Below, in pieces: positions 41,462 through 48,787 of a stretch of 50,942 nucleotides of DNA. Origin of the DNA: Candidatus Peribacteria bacterium RIFCSPHIGHO2_01_FULL_55_13 (GTDB lineage: Bacteria > Patescibacteriota > Gracilibacteria > Peribacterales > Peribacteraceae); NCBI GenBank assembly GCA_001788925.1, contig MFXS01000007.1:16078-67019 (forward strand), read 5' to 3'. The position numbers and the translations under genes were made by a program. Numbering within the stretch: the stretch's first letter is position 1; each line of letters opens with the position of its first letter. The notes under the pieces were generated by a model. The model saw only the letters and a list, made by a program, of their open reading frames with translations. It did no database searches and had not been told where the DNA came from.

Positions 41462-41665
41462 ATGGCTTTTGAACAGGAAGCGACAGTGCCGGATGGAAAT
41501 GAGAGAGACAAAGTCGAACCACGCAGGCTTGGGGCAGAAACAGTTCCGGCTGCTCCTGCTCAAGCTCCTGAACGTGCGCCCGCTATATCTGCAATGAGTG
41601 AGAGGGAAATAATCACAGCAGCGAAGCGTGAGATGGCTCACTTAATGCCATCACAATTAAGGTAG
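41462..41665 (+). CDS. tiny hypothetical protein, 67 aa
   Basis: Unrecognised. ATG placed by the TAGCAT-N6 signature. Hydrophilic N-terminus (MAFEQEATVPDGNERDKVEPRR), a Pro/Ala linker (TVPAAPAQAPERAPAIS) and a short amphipathic helix (SEREIITAAKREMAHLMP). It converges with the HAD gene. The layout, a disordered acidic/proline part and then a small helix, resembles the tiny gene at 21359; both might bind a larger partner. Confidence 0.5.
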   Translation: MAFEQEATVPDGNERDKVEPRRLGAETVPAAPAQAPERAPAISAMSEREIITAAKREMAHLMPSQLR

Positions 41666-41689
41666 AGTTGTCCGCCTGGGTGGACGTCT

Positions 41690-42325
41690 TTACAGAAATT
41701 TCAACGCTTCTTCCAAGGCGTCGAATCTTTTCTGCGGTTTCACGTGAAATTTCTCGGGTGCGAAGGGCCGTCGCACTATCCAGCACTCCATTCCCGCATT
41801 CTTCGCTGCTTCTGCATCAAACGGCTGGTCACCGATGTACACGCATTCTCTGGGGTCAACGTTTAATTTCTGCGCCGCCATCAGGAGCCCATCCGGTCGC
41901 GGTTTGGATTTGCCTTCGAGATCCGTTTCATCCAAGAGCACCTTCACCAGTGACCGCAGCGGAATGCGGTGTTCGATCGCATCGATGTAGGTTTTATGCG
42001 ATCCTGTCACGATGCCCGTGGGGTACTTCTTCGCAACGGTTTTGAAGCAGGTTTCCGCGTCGTCATGCCAGACGATTTCGTTTCGGAGCATCTCTTCATA
42101 AAGTTCATCGCGTTTGGTGCGCAAAGCTGCGTAGTGCGATTGCTCGATACCGAGCTCCGTGAGCCAATCGCGCATCGGTTTTCCGGATGGGTACAGAAGC
42201 GCGAAGTCTTCATCGCGAAAAGCATGGCCAATATCTTTCAAGACCCGGCGGTACGCCTCACGCCACAGCTTCGGTGAGTCGATGAGGGTGCCGTCGAGGT
42301 CGAAGAGGATGGCGGAAAAGGGCAT
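41690..42325 (-). CDS. HAD-family phosphatase (phosphoglycolate phosphatase-like)
   Basis: 211 aa haloacid-dehalogenase-type hydrolase. Motif I is FDLDGTLIDSPK (nucleophile Asp), motif II TGSHKT, motif III lysine in GKSKPRPDG and motif IV YIGDQPFDAEAAKNAGM. A helical cap lies between motifs I and II, as in Gph-like enzymes. ATG with TAAAAT exactly 6 nt upstream. Such enzymes remove phosphate from small metabolites (2-phosphoglycolate, sugar phosphates, nucleotides); the substrate cannot be fixed here. Confidence 0.9.
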   Translation of the reverse strand: MPFSAILFDLDGTLIDSPKLWREAYRRVLKDIGHAFRDEDFALLYPSGKPMRDWLTELGIEQSHYAALRTKRDELYEEMLRNEIVWHDDAETCFKTVAKKYPTGIVTGSHKTYIDAIEHRIPLRSLVKVLLDETDLEGKSKPRPDGLLMAAQKLNVDPRECVYIGDQPFDAEAAKNAGMECWIVRRPFAPEKFHVKPQKRFDALEEALKFL

Positions 42326-42337
42326 GGGACAATTTTA
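42326..42337 (-). promoter_or_regulatory. -10 box and N6 spacer of the HAD gene
   Basis: Minus strand TAAAAT, six bases (TGTCCC), ATG. Confidence 0.55.
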
Positions 42338-42344
42338 CAGGCAT

Positions 42345-42410
42345 CCGTAGAGACGGACCTGTGGTCCGTCTCCTTTGTATCGGAGACGCACCCGAGGTGC
42401 GTCTCTACGG
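42345..42410. repeat. GTAGAGACG-family double hairpin (66 bp)
   Basis: CCGTAGAGACGGACC/GGTCCGTCTCC, an 8-nt joint, GGAGACGCACC/GGTGCGTCTCTACGG. Outer ends are inverted copies of CCGTAGAGACG. It sits between the RNase J stop and the HAD promoter. Confidence 0.85.
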
Positions 42411-42416
42411 TAGATG

Positions 42417-44318
42417 TTAAACCTCGACAATAATCGGTATCACCATCGGTTCCCTATCCAGGGCCCGATCGAAATACCGGTACAAGGCGCCGGTGACGGC
42501 GCGCTTGAGGGCTTTGCGGTCTGTCTCCCCGCGATTCACGGCTTCCTCGTATGCTTTCTTGCTCGCGTGGATGACTTCGGCGGTGATGGTCTGTTGCTCG
42601 GAGCCGTAGATGAGTCCGCGGCTCAGGACATCAGGGTCGCCGACGAGACGTTTGCTTTCGCTGTAGGCCCGGAGGATCACCATGACCACGCCGGATTCAC
42701 TCATGATCTTGCGATCCAGAAGAACCCGCTGGCCTTCGCCGGCAGATCCGCGGCCGTCGATGATGACGTCCTGGACCGTGAGCTTGTGCTTGCTCTTGCG
42801 AGCCGCGCCGTTGCGTTCGAATTCCAGGATCTCGCCGTTACTGAGAAGGTGGATCTGGTTATCCGGATAGCCGATGCTCTTTGCGATATCCGCGTGCGCG
42901 GCGCGCATGTGCGGTTCGCCGTGTTCGGGGATGATGTGGCGGGCGCGTACGAGGCGGTGCATCAGAAGGATGTCGCCGCGGTGGCCGTGGCCGGTCACAT
43001 GCAGTGCCAATTCCTGGTTTGTCTTCACGATAGCTCCGCGCAGGTGCAGGTTATTGATCACCTTCGCGACAGCACGCTCGTTGCCGATAATCGGATTGCT
43101 GCTGAGGATCACCGTGTCCCCTTTCTTCACTTCGATGTGGCGGTGCGTGCCGAGACCCATGCGGGCAAGGCCTGCAGCCTCTTCACCCTGGCTTCCCGTA
43201 GTGATGATGAGCGCTTCGCGGTCGGGAACCTTGTCCATGCCCGGGCCCACTTTGCGTATCAGCCCGCGTGGGGCTTTCAGGTAGCCCAGATTCTGGGCGA
43301 TCTCGGTATTGGTCTCCATGCTTCTGCCGGAGATAAACACTTTGCGGTTATAAGTCTTGGCGTGCTCCACGACCTGCTGGATGCGGTTCAAAAGCGACGA
43401 GAATGTCGAGATGATCACGCGGCCTTTGGCATCGCGGATCAGGTCTTCGAGCGTCGCGGAGATTTCGCTCTCGCTCTTGCTGAAGCCGGGCTTCGTGGCG
43501 TTTGTCGAGTCCGCGATGATCGCGAGCACTCCTTCTTTGCCGAGCTCCGCCAGGCGCTGGAAATCTGCAGGAGGTTCATCTCCCGCGGGGGTAAGGTCGA
43601 ATTTGAAGTCGCCCGTATGGACGATCTTTCCGTACGGCGTATGGAGAACGATCGCGGCGGAATCCGGAATACTGTGCGTGACCCGCAGATACTCCACTTC
43701 CACTTTGCCGATGCGTATCTTCTGGCCGTAGGGAACGACGTTCAGCTTCGCCTGGCTCGTCAGGCGCTCCTCATCCAGGCGTTTCTTCACGAAGGCGATG
43801 GTGAGCTTGGTGCCATAGCTCGGCGGATAGTGCAGCTGCGGGAGCAGATGCTGCACCGCGCCGATGTGGTCTAAGTGCGCGTGGGTAAAGAGTACCGCTT
43901 TGATGCGGTTCTCGCGGCCCTTGAGTGACGTCATGTCCGGGATCAGGTAATCGATACCGAGCATGTCCTCGTCCGGGAACTGGAGTCCCAGATCGATGAT
44001 GTAGAGGTCGCCGTCCACGTCGATGACGCAGCAGTTACGGCCGACCTGGTCGAATCCTCCCAGAGGATAAATGCGCAGTCCGCCCTTGCTCAGGACAGGT
44101 TGCGGAGGTGGGGCGGCGGCCGGCATGGGCCGTCCGTCATTCTGTACTCCGGGGCGTACCCCGGGTTGAGCCGGCTGTTGCTGGCCTTGCCGATGATGGT
44201 GCGGGGAATGTCCCCGGTTGTCCCGTTGATTCCCACGGGAAGGATGAGGAGCACCTTTTTGGGGGTGACCCTCTTTAGTATTCAGGTGCCTCTGCACCCA
44301 TTGTCCGACGGTTTTCAT
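42417..44318 (-). CDS. rnj: ribonuclease J-type MBL/beta-CASP nuclease
   Basis: About 633 aa. I start at ATG 44318 (MKTVGQWVQRHLN); the track's TTG at 44390 lies upstream of the -10. The first 75 residues are disordered and rich in His/Gln/Pro/Gly (HHHRQGQQQPAQPG), an extension ordinary RNase J lacks. The enzyme proper begins at about residue 80 (RIYPLGGFDQVGRNCCVIDVDGD), with the zinc motif FTHAHLDHIGAVQHLLP, HTGDFKFD, the beta-CASP region (FISGRSMETNTEIAQNLGYL) and the C-terminal domain. RNase J combines 5'-3' exo- and endonuclease activity in RNA decay. Promoter and a palindromic leader lie upstream. Confidence 0.93.
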   Translation of the reverse strand: MKTVGQWVQRHLNTKEGHPQKGAPHPSRGNQRDNRGHSPHHHRQGQQQPAQPGVRPGVQNDGRPMPAAAPPPQPVLSKGGLRIYPLGGFDQVGRNCCVIDVDGDLYIIDLGLQFPDEDMLGIDYLIPDMTSLKGRENRIKAVLFTHAHLDHIGAVQHLLPQLHYPPSYGTKLTIAFVKKRLDEERLTSQAKLNVVPYGQKIRIGKVEVEYLRVTHSIPDSAAIVLHTPYGKIVHTGDFKFDLTPAGDEPPADFQRLAELGKEGVLAIIADSTNATKPGFSKSESEISATLEDLIRDAKGRVIISTFSSLLNRIQQVVEHAKTYNRKVFISGRSMETNTEIAQNLGYLKAPRGLIRKVGPGMDKVPDREALIITTGSQGEEAAGLARMGLGTHRHIEVKKGDTVILSSNPIIGNERAVAKVINNLHLRGAIVKTNQELALHVTGHGHRGDILLMHRLVRARHIIPEHGEPHMRAAHADIAKSIGYPDNQIHLLSNGEILEFERNGAARKSKHKLTVQDVIIDGRGSAGEGQRVLLDRKIMSESGVVMVILRAYSESKRLVGDPDVLSRGLIYGSEQQTITAEVIHASKKAYEEAVNRGETDRKALKRAVTGALYRYFDRALDREPMVIPIIVEV

Positions 44319-44340
44319 TAAACGGTCTTGGAATAAATCG

Positions 44341-44390
44341 CTGCAATTGCAGTTCGTCTCTAGTGTATGCTCCTTTGCCTTTTGCGTCAA
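44341..44390 (-). promoter_or_regulatory. promoter and palindromic leader of RNase J
   Basis: Minus strand TTGACG, a 17-bp spacer, TACACT (plus 44362-44367), then a leader of about 37 nt holding the perfect palindrome CTGCAATTGCAG (44341-44352). This is one of the few genes here with a real 5' UTR; RNase J genes are often autoregulated through their leader. Confidence 0.65.
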
Positions 44391-44459
44391 TAGACTAATG
44401 TTGATAGTTCCTTTTTTTGGCTTATGATAAACGAATTTTCATTTTCAAAAAATGATTTT

Positions 44460-44535
44460 AGGATCGGGAGTCGGGAGTTCGGGAGGTCGGGAAGTCGATT
44501 TTCCCACTCCCCATCTCCCCACTCCCAATTCCCCA
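44460..44535. repeat. GGGAGTC-type inverted array
   Basis: Left arm of GGGAGTC, GGGAGTTC, GGGAGGTC, GGGAAGTC units; right arm of ACTCCCC, ATCTCCCC, ACTCCC, AATTCCCC units. It lies between the divergent RNase J promoter and the PP2C-like gene. Confidence 0.8.
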
Positions 44536-44580
44536 AGCCACTTGCCCCTGCCTCCCCCACCCGGTAGCCTTCCCTACCGT

Positions 44581-46551
44581 ATGGACATTACGGTCCAATC
44601 GGGCCAGACCAAGGCGGGAAACAGAAGCGTTCTCTCGACGCTTTCCATGGAATCCGCGCACGGCGAACAGGTACTGCTGCTTCTTCAGATGGATGCGGAC
44701 TCCTCCGACGCCAAGGCATTGGAAAAGGAGATGGCGAGTGTGGTGCGGCACAGCCTTCTGGAAACCGAAGGCGACGCCTCTGCCCGGCTCGATGGCACGC
44801 TCAAAGAACTCAACGGGCTTCTTAAGGGGCTTCTGCTTTCGGCGACCATCCAGGACGTGCATGCCATCATCAGCATCGTCGACCAGAAGGGTAATCTCCA
44901 TGTGTCCCATGCCGGGCGCGCCGAGGCGTATGTGGTGCGCGGCGCTTCGGCAAGCCAAATTACCGAGTACTCGAAGGGCAAGTCCACGCCCGCGTTCGTC
45001 TACATCGCAAGCGGTTCCCTGGAGCCACGCGATATGGTCGTCTTCTCCACGCAGCGGCTTTTGAGGGCGCTCACACCGGCGCAGCTGGTGCAGGTGGCGC
45101 AACGCTCGGGCCATGTGGTGGATGAGATCATCCATACGCTTGACGGAGAGAAGGAGGAGGCGGCAGTTGCCGTCCTTGGCGTAGGGGGCAAGCATCAGAT
45201 GGCGCTCGAGGACTCCCCCGCTCCGGCTAAAGAGCGGCGCGGCACTTCACCCATCCGTAACCGCGGCAATCGCAGAAGTGCGGGCGCGATGCAGAAGGTC
45301 ACAGCATTCCTGCCCGTGGTCACAGACAAAGCCCAGGACATCATCAAAGGACTCGATCTTCCTGCCTTTGCGGCTTCGGCCAAAAAATGGACGGCGAGAT
45401 TCCGCAAGGATCTCAAAGACCCTGCACACAAGCGTCGGGCGCATCTTCTACTTCTGGCAGGCACTATCGCAGCGTTCATCGTCATCTGGGCACTTTTGCA
45501 ACTCACGATGAACAGTGAGAAGAGCAAGACGCGTGAGGAGCTCGGTGTGCTTGTGGAACAGATCGGCACGGAGATCCGCACGGCGGAGAACCGGCGCATC
45601 GCGGGCGACGTGGACGCCGCAAACGCAATCCTCCAACGCGCTGAGGAGCGGGCGAAGCAGGTCATGGATAACGAGCTCGGGCTCTACCGCATGGAGGCGC
45701 TCGATCTTCTCGATCGTATCCGCAGCAAGCGTGAAGAGATCAACAACATCGTTCGTCTGGCGCCGCGCATTGTGGCCAACCTCGCCGCGAAGAACCCCGA
45801 CATCACCGCCCAGGGCTTCATCGGGCTCGCGGACGGCGAATTCGTCGCCTACGACCGCCAGGATCTGTACCGCGTGCTTCTCAACTCCGTTGAAAATCCC
45901 ACACATCTCACGGATGAAGAGCTGATCGTTTCGGGTATCAACTTCCCGCGCTATCAGACGCTGGTGTTCCAGACGACGGGAAACACCGTGGTGGAGCAGA
46001 TCGCGGGCCAGCCTACGGTCATGAAGACCGAAGACCCGGCCGGATGGATCACGGGACAGAGCATGGAGGCCTATCTGCGGTTCCTCTATGTCCTCTCCCC
46101 CGAGAACAACCAGATCTACAAGTACGAGCGCCTCAGCAACCGCTACGGCCCCCCGTCGCAATATAACGTGAACGGCGAAATCCAAAACGCTCTCGATATG
46201 GCCATCGACGGGAACGTCTTCATTCTCAAGGATGACGGCACGGTGGTGAAGCTTCTGCGCGGCGAAGTGAAGCCGTTTGTGGTCCGCCATGCCCCGGAGA
46301 ACCTGCTCCAGGATGCCACGCGCATCTACAAAGTCTCGGACGGAAGCATCTACTTCCTGGACCCCGTGGGAGCCCGCGTCATCGTCGTTACTGATGGCGG
46401 CGCCACAGGAGAATCCTCCTATGTGAAGCAGTACGTGCTTGAGGGCGACCAGATCGGAAAGCTGATCGATCTCTACGTCGATCCGGATGAAACACGCGTC
46501 TACGTCATCGATGAGAAGCGTATTTATGCTGTTGATCTAGGGACGAAGTAA
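44581..46551 (+). CDS. PP2C-like domain, transmembrane helix, coiled coil and beta-propeller-like C-terminus
   Basis: About 656 aa from ATG 44581; the track's start reads through a repeat array. Residues 1-200 resemble a PPM/PP2C-type phosphatase fold (ISIVDQKGNLHVSHAGRAEAYVV, LEPRDMVVFSTQRLLRAL), but I see no convincing set of metal-binding aspartates, so it may be inactive. One membrane helix follows at about 285-307 (LLLLAGTIAAFIVIWALL), then an external or periplasm-side coiled coil (VEQIGTEIRTAENRRIAGDV) and a C-terminal beta-rich region with repeating YKYERLSNRYGPPSQY / IYKVSDGSIYFLDPVG / RVYVIDEKRIYAVDLG elements. A sensing or signalling role across the membrane is inferred from the layout. 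Confidence 0.75.
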   Translation: MDITVQSGQTKAGNRSVLSTLSMESAHGEQVLLLLQMDADSSDAKALEKEMASVVRHSLLETEGDASARLDGTLKELNGLLKGLLLSATIQDVHAIISIVDQKGNLHVSHAGRAEAYVVRGASASQITEYSKGKSTPAFVYIASGSLEPRDMVVFSTQRLLRALTPAQLVQVAQRSGHVVDEIIHTLDGEKEEAAVAVLGVGGKHQMALEDSPAPAKERRGTSPIRNRGNRRSAGAMQKVTAFLPVVTDKAQDIIKGLDLPAFAASAKKWTARFRKDLKDPAHKRRAHLLLLAGTIAAFIVIWALLQLTMNSEKSKTREELGVLVEQIGTEIRTAENRRIAGDVDAANAILQRAEERAKQVMDNELGLYRMEALDLLDRIRSKREEINNIVRLAPRIVANLAAKNPDITAQGFIGLADGEFVAYDRQDLYRVLLNSVENPTHLTDEELIVSGINFPRYQTLVFQTTGNTVVEQIAGQPTVMKTEDPAGWITGQSMEAYLRFLYVLSPENNQIYKYERLSNRYGPPSQYNVNGEIQNALDMAIDGNVFILKDDGTVVKLLRGEVKPFVVRHAPENLLQDATRIYKVSDGSIYFLDPVGARVIVVTDGGATGESSYVKQYVLEGDQIGKLIDLYVDPDETRVYVIDEKRIYAVDLGTK

Positions 46552-46626
46552 TTTGCCATTGTCCATTTGCGATTTACCATTTGCGATTTTTAAATGGCAA
46601 ATTGCAAATGGACAATGGCAAATCGC
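46551..46626. repeat. 5+5 heptanucleotide inverted array between stop codon and -10 box
   Basis: Left arm ATTTGCC, ATTGTCC, ATTTGCG, ATTTACC, ATTTGCG; right arm AAATGGC, AAATTGC, AAATGGA, CAATGGC, AAATCGC, nearly exact reverse complements over 32 bp. It begins on the last base of the upstream stop codon and ends on the base before the TATGCT box of the next gene. Confidence 0.92.
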
Positions 46627-46638
46627 TATGCTGGCAGC
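46627..46638 (+). promoter_or_regulatory. -10 box and N6 spacer of the cytidylyltransferase gene
   Basis: TATGCT, six bases, ATG at 46639. The -35 would lie inside the array's right arm. Confidence 0.55.
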
Positions 46639-47025
46639 ATGCGCGTCCTTGTCTTCGGCACCTTCGACCACCTCCACCCCGGCCATGAATTTGTTCTAGG
46701 GGAAGGATCAAAGCGTGGCGCACTTCACGTTGTTGTTGCGCAGGATCTTACCGTCGAGCGCATCAAGGGACATCGGGCGGATCAATCGGAACAAGAGCGG
46801 ATGCAAGCCATCAGCGACCGCTTTCCCGAAGCGAAGGTTGTGTTGGGGGATCATGAGAACTATCTCGCGCCGGTGAAAGCCATCGCCCCGGATCTGATTT
46901 TGCTTGGATATGATCAAAAGCTGCCGCCGGGGGTCGATCTGGGCGATCTCCAGTGTACGGTAGAACGGCTGCCTCCTTTTAAGCCGGAAAGGTTTAAGAG
47001 CAGCCTGAAGAGAGGACAGAAATAA
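46639..47025 (+). CDS. cytidylyltransferase-like nucleotidyltransferase, 128 aa
   Basis: Compact HxGH nucleotidyltransferase: MRVLVFGTFDHLHPGHEFVLGEG at the start, the RADQSEQERMQAISDRF stretch and ILLGYDQKLP near the end. The family includes glycerol-3-phosphate cytidylyltransferase (TagD) and archaeal-type FAD synthase (RibL); 'FGTFDxLHPGH' is nearest to those two. ATG placed by the TATGCT-N6 signature rather than the track's earlier start, which reads through the repeat array. Substrate undetermined. Confidence 0.85.
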   Translation: MRVLVFGTFDHLHPGHEFVLGEGSKRGALHVVVAQDLTVERIKGHRADQSEQERMQAISDRFPEAKVVLGDHENYLAPVKAIAPDLILLGYDQKLPPGVDLGDLQCTVERLPPFKPERFKSSLKRGQK

Positions 47026-47082
47026 TAGGAAAGGCAGAAAGGCAAACAATCCTACCTTTCCTGCCCTCGGTAGACCTTCCTG
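47026..47082. repeat. AGGAAAGGCAG-type inverted repeat
   Basis: TAGGAAAGGCAGAAAGGCA right after a stop codon, then TACCTTTCCTGCC and GACCTTCCTGC in opposite sense. Possible terminator before the promoter of the next gene (TGCTATACT near 47098). Confidence 0.65.
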
Positions 47083-47126
47083 CGTAATGGCAATTCTGCT
47101 ATACTATCCCGATACCCACACAAACC

Positions 47127-47723
47127 ATGTCCAACCATCCTTCCCTCTGGAAACAACTCGCTGGTGCCGTCATTGGCGGCTCACTCGGGCTTCTGGTCTA
47201 TACCGCCTACGAGCACTCGTCACCGACCGTGATCGCATGGCTCACGATCCCACAGAAGGATCTTGCCAGTAACGGCGAAGGATCGCGTATGGCGGACAAT
47301 GATCCCAACAACAAAGAGAATATCCGCTTTGAAGCCCGCGCACGCGAGATCGCTCAGGAATTTGGTGCTGCCTACAAAAATTATCAGGTGAAGGAAGCAG
47401 CTCCGGCATCTTCCGCCGCAAGTTCGGAGAGTGTTTCTTCCGAGGCCAATGCATCGGGAGTCGCTCCTTTCGAGGGCGCTATGGAGGAAGAGGCAGCTTC
47501 GTCTGCGGATGCGGGCGCATCGTCCTCTGGCGATTCTTCCGCAGAGACGGAGGAAGGCCGCGCGCAGGCTGTGCGGGAAATGTGGAACGATGAGAGTATC
47601 GAAAAGGCTCCCGGACCGGATACCGATGCGCTTCCGGATTCAGGACTCGGAGTGCTTGGAGCTCTTGTAGCCGCGGGTGTGGGTGCAGGAGGGCTGAGGG
47701 CCAGACGTACAAAGAGGGCGTAG
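47127..47723 (+). CDS. surface protein with LPDSG-type C-terminal sorting-like signal
   Basis: 198 aa, unrecognised family. An N-terminal hydrophobic helix (LAGAVIGGSLGLLVYTAY) acts as signal or anchor. A charged helical part (FEARAREIAQEFGAAYKNYQ) is followed by an Ala/Ser/Glu-rich low-complexity region. The end reads LPDSGLGVLGALVAAGVGAG then GLRARRTKRA: an LPXTG-like motif, hydrophobic stretch and basic tail, the anatomy of a sortase or related sorting signal. No sortase gene is in the window. The TAG stop lies inside a GGGCGTA repeat. TATACT lies 21 nt before ATG. Confidence 0.75.
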   Translation: MSNHPSLWKQLAGAVIGGSLGLLVYTAYEHSSPTVIAWLTIPQKDLASNGEGSRMADNDPNNKENIRFEARAREIAQEFGAAYKNYQVKEAAPASSAASSESVSSEANASGVAPFEGAMEEEAASSADAGASSSGDSSAETEEGRAQAVREMWNDESIEKAPGPDTDALPDSGLGVLGALVAAGVGAGGLRARRTKRA

Positions 47724-47741
47724 GGCGTAGGGCGTAGGGGT
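47714..47741 (+). repeat. GGGCGTA heptanucleotide tandem array
   Basis: GGGCGTA three times plus GGGG, direct repeats only. It supplies the upstream gene's TAG stop and ends 2-3 nt before the TACTCT box of the prepilin peptidase gene. Confidence 0.85.
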
Positions 47742-47743
47742 GC

Positions 47744-47755
47744 TACTCTGCGCAC
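47744..47755 (+). promoter_or_regulatory. -10 box and N6 spacer of the prepilin peptidase gene
   Basis: TACTCT, six bases, GTG at 47756. Confidence 0.5.
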
Positions 47756-48502
47756 GTGACCTTATCTGTTTTCAGCGTAGGACTTTTATTATTGTTCGGT
47801 TTGGCGTTCGGTAGCTTCGGGTCTGTCCTCGTTACCCGTGTTCCCAAAGGCAAAAACATCGGAGGGCGTTCGAAGTGTCCCGGATGCAAGACGCAGATCC
47901 AAAACAGAGATCTGATTCCCGTCGTCAGCTATCTCCTTCTCCGTGGCAAGTGCCGCAACTGCAAACGAAAGATTTCTCTGCGCTATCCCCTTCTCGAGCT
48001 CGGGAGCGCTGCCGTCATCGTTCTGCCATCCATCCTTGAAGGCTACATCGATCCGTTTACCGTAACACTTGGGCTTACGTTGTGGATATTCCTCCTCCTT
48101 GCGGTGATCGATCATGACTCCCAGGGAATCCCGGATGTGCTGACGCTGCCGCTGATTGCTGTCTCCTTTTTTTCCTCTTACTTTCGCGGAAATCTCTTAT
48201 GGGAAGGTCCGATTCTTGGAGGGGTGTTTTTCGGCGTGCAGTGGCTTCTTTCCCGGGGCCGCGTTCTCGGGTCAGGCGATATCCTCATTGGCATTGCGAT
48301 GGGATTCATCCTCGGCAGCTGGCTTCCGACACTCATCGGCATCGGGCTTTCCTATGTCATCGGTGCAATCGCAGCAGGGGCGCTTTTGATCACAGGAAAA
48401 TATAATCGAAAGAGCAGAATCGCGTTCGTGCCGTATTTGTTTGCGGGGACAATGGCGGGATTATTACTGGGTGATCGGATGATAATGTTTTTTATTTTTT
48501 GA
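47756..48502 (+). CDS. prepilin peptidase / methyltransferase (PilD/ComC type)
   Basis: 248-aa membrane aspartic protease that trims type IV prepilin leaders. The N-terminal methyltransferase-type part has FGSFGSVLVTRVPKG and the two zinc cysteine pairs CPGCKTQ and CRNCKRKISLRYP. The protease part has the first catalytic Asp in VIDHDSQGIPD and the second in GSGDILIGIAMGF (GxGD). About seven helices follow. No pilin or assembly genes lie in the window, but its presence implies type IV pili or a competence pseudopilus elsewhere. Confidence 0.94.
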   Translation: MTLSVFSVGLLLLFGLAFGSFGSVLVTRVPKGKNIGGRSKCPGCKTQIQNRDLIPVVSYLLLRGKCRNCKRKISLRYPLLELGSAAVIVLPSILEGYIDPFTVTLGLTLWIFLLLAVIDHDSQGIPDVLTLPLIAVSFFSSYFRGNLLWEGPILGGVFFGVQWLLSRGRVLGSGDILIGIAMGFILGSWLPTLIGIGLSYVIGAIAAGALLITGKYNRKSRIAFVPYLFAGTMAGLLLGDRMIMFFIF

Positions 48503-48514
48503 GCATATGAAATT

Positions 48515-48555
48515 GGGACTTGCGTCATCAATCTAGTAGATGAGGGACAAGTCCC
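48515..48555 (+). repeat. stem-loop downstream of the prepilin peptidase gene
   Basis: GGGACTTG pairs with CAAGTCCC, with inner TCATC/GATGA. No U-run follows, so it may be an RNA 3' end structure rather than a classic terminator. Confidence 0.55.
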
Positions 48556-48602
48556 AGAATATCTACGATCGACATTTTACGATAAGCAATAGCTTTCGCC
48601 GC

Positions 48603-48670
48603 CCCCGCACCTTTTTTCACAGAACCTGGTACTTCCAGTTCATACCCCAGCTATGGAAAAAGGTGCGGGG
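48603..48670. repeat. 68-bp element with 14-bp perfect terminal inverted repeats
   Basis: CCCCGCACCTTTTT (48603-48616) and AAAAAGGTGCGGGG (48657-48670); the loop holds a smaller hairpin (GAACCTGG/TCCAGTTC). It lies in the 285-bp gap before smpB and might be a structured RNA or a tiny mobile-element remnant. No ORF is inside. Confidence 0.7.
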
Positions 48671-48787
48671 AGGATGTCTATGCAGACGTACCCATAATAT
48701 GCTCTTTTGATAATTTGTCAAATGTCACTTTTAGCCATTTGGTGAGCTATTCCTAAGAGAATTCAGTATTCTAGAGGTGCATTGTCT

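Noticed and set aside
48603-48670. Insertion sequence or MITE
   Set aside because: Inverted ends exist, but there is no transposase, no target-site duplication that I can see and no second copy in the window; kept as an unclassified repeat.
48503-48787. tmRNA gene next to smpB
   Set aside because: No tRNA-Ala-like acceptor and T-arm end and no tag-peptide reading frame could be found; only hairpins are visible.
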